A DNA stretch of 64,000 bases from Streptomyces seoulensis (GTDB lineage Bacteria; Actinomycetota; Actinomycetes; Streptomycetales; Streptomycetaceae), in contig CP054936.1 in NCBI GenBank assembly GCA_013364255.1, forward strand, positions 6,404,353 to 6,468,352. The letters are read 5' to 3'. Each line of letters begins with the position of its first letter. Position 1 is the first letter of the stretch. Of this stretch, positions 63,917-64,000 are shown piece after piece. The notes under the pieces are model-generated. The model did not search any database, had not been told where the DNA came from, and was given only the letters and a program-made list of their open reading frames with translations. The position numbers and the translations under genes were made by a program.

Positions 63917-64000
63917 CGGCGCCCCCAAGGACGCCGGCAACACACGGACCGGACACGCCTCCGATCAGGTGACGGTCCGCCGCCCGCCGCCGCGGGACCG

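Overview
This 64-kb window is high-GC chromosomal DNA from a Streptomyces-type actinobacterium. The evidence is very strong third-position G/C, long antisense open frames over nearly every gene, GTG/TTG starts, several probable leaderless genes, and the gene content: GlgE-pathway genes, twin-Arg and lipobox signals, DUF6230/DUF6114 proteins and a Streptomyces-type dispersed intergenic repeat. The gene order matches what I remember of the central chromosome of S. coelicolor (isobutyryl-CoA mutase through pyk/ackA/pta/pfkA, glgB-mak-treS-glgE/glgP, the paired metalloproteases and the L,D-transpeptidases). That is recall, not a database search. I see no phage, transposon, CRISPR array, tRNA or rRNA gene; this is core rather than island DNA.

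Layout. 1-3.9 kb: isobutyryl-CoA mutase large subunit (icmA) with a perfect 22-bp palindrome at its start, a TetR regulator, and a CnoX-like thioredoxin/TPR protein. 4.4-7.4 kb: an exported/membrane operon (DUF6230, DUF6114 and a repetitive LEA-like membrane protein). 7.5-13.7 kb: central carbon genes, with pta-ackA-pyk on the minus strand and pfkA divergent; short-period tandem repeats lie on both sides of pta. 13.8-18.5 kb: an XRE-type regulator, then a CitA/DcuS-type two-component system divergent from a DctA symporter. 18.7-25.3 kb: TetR/MFS efflux pair with a triple operator, a DUF2127 protein, a MerR-thioredoxin couple, and a HelD/HelR-like ATPase.

25.3-37.1 kb: the maltose-1-phosphate (GlgE) alpha-glucan cluster. 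glgE, treS, mak and glgB run leftward and glgP is divergent. GlgX lies at 54.6-57.2 kb, and a stand-alone maltokinase cap-like protein lies at 42.2-42.8 kb. Together these genes turn trehalose into maltose, maltose-1-phosphate and branched glucan, and degrade it again. GlgB carries a long histone-H1-like Lys/Ala-rich N-terminus built from 126-bp repeats.

37.2-42.8 kb: a DUF1990 protein and two paralogous secreted M4 metalloproteases that share upstream sequence blocks. 43.0-50.8 kb: four leftward ABC exporter half-transporter genes forming two heterodimer pairs with asymmetric ATP sites; one carries 13 proline-rich decapeptide repeats. 51.0-54.6 kb: a rightward ABC ATPase-permease-NarX-type kinase-LuxR-type regulator module, preceded by a near-perfect 22-bp palindrome. 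57.4-60.0 kb: two L,D-transpeptidase lipoproteins. 60.2-64.0 kb: enoyl-CoA hydratase, an RsbW-like ATPase, a Tat-type lipoprotein of the NodB deacetylase family whose first catalytic motif is changed, and a beta-propeller lipoprotein.

I found no convincing wholly new system. The more unusual material is an abundance of minisatellite-like repeats in and between housekeeping genes, the low-complexity extensions on GlgB, GlgX and an ABC exporter, the shared protease upstream blocks, and the variant NodB protein.
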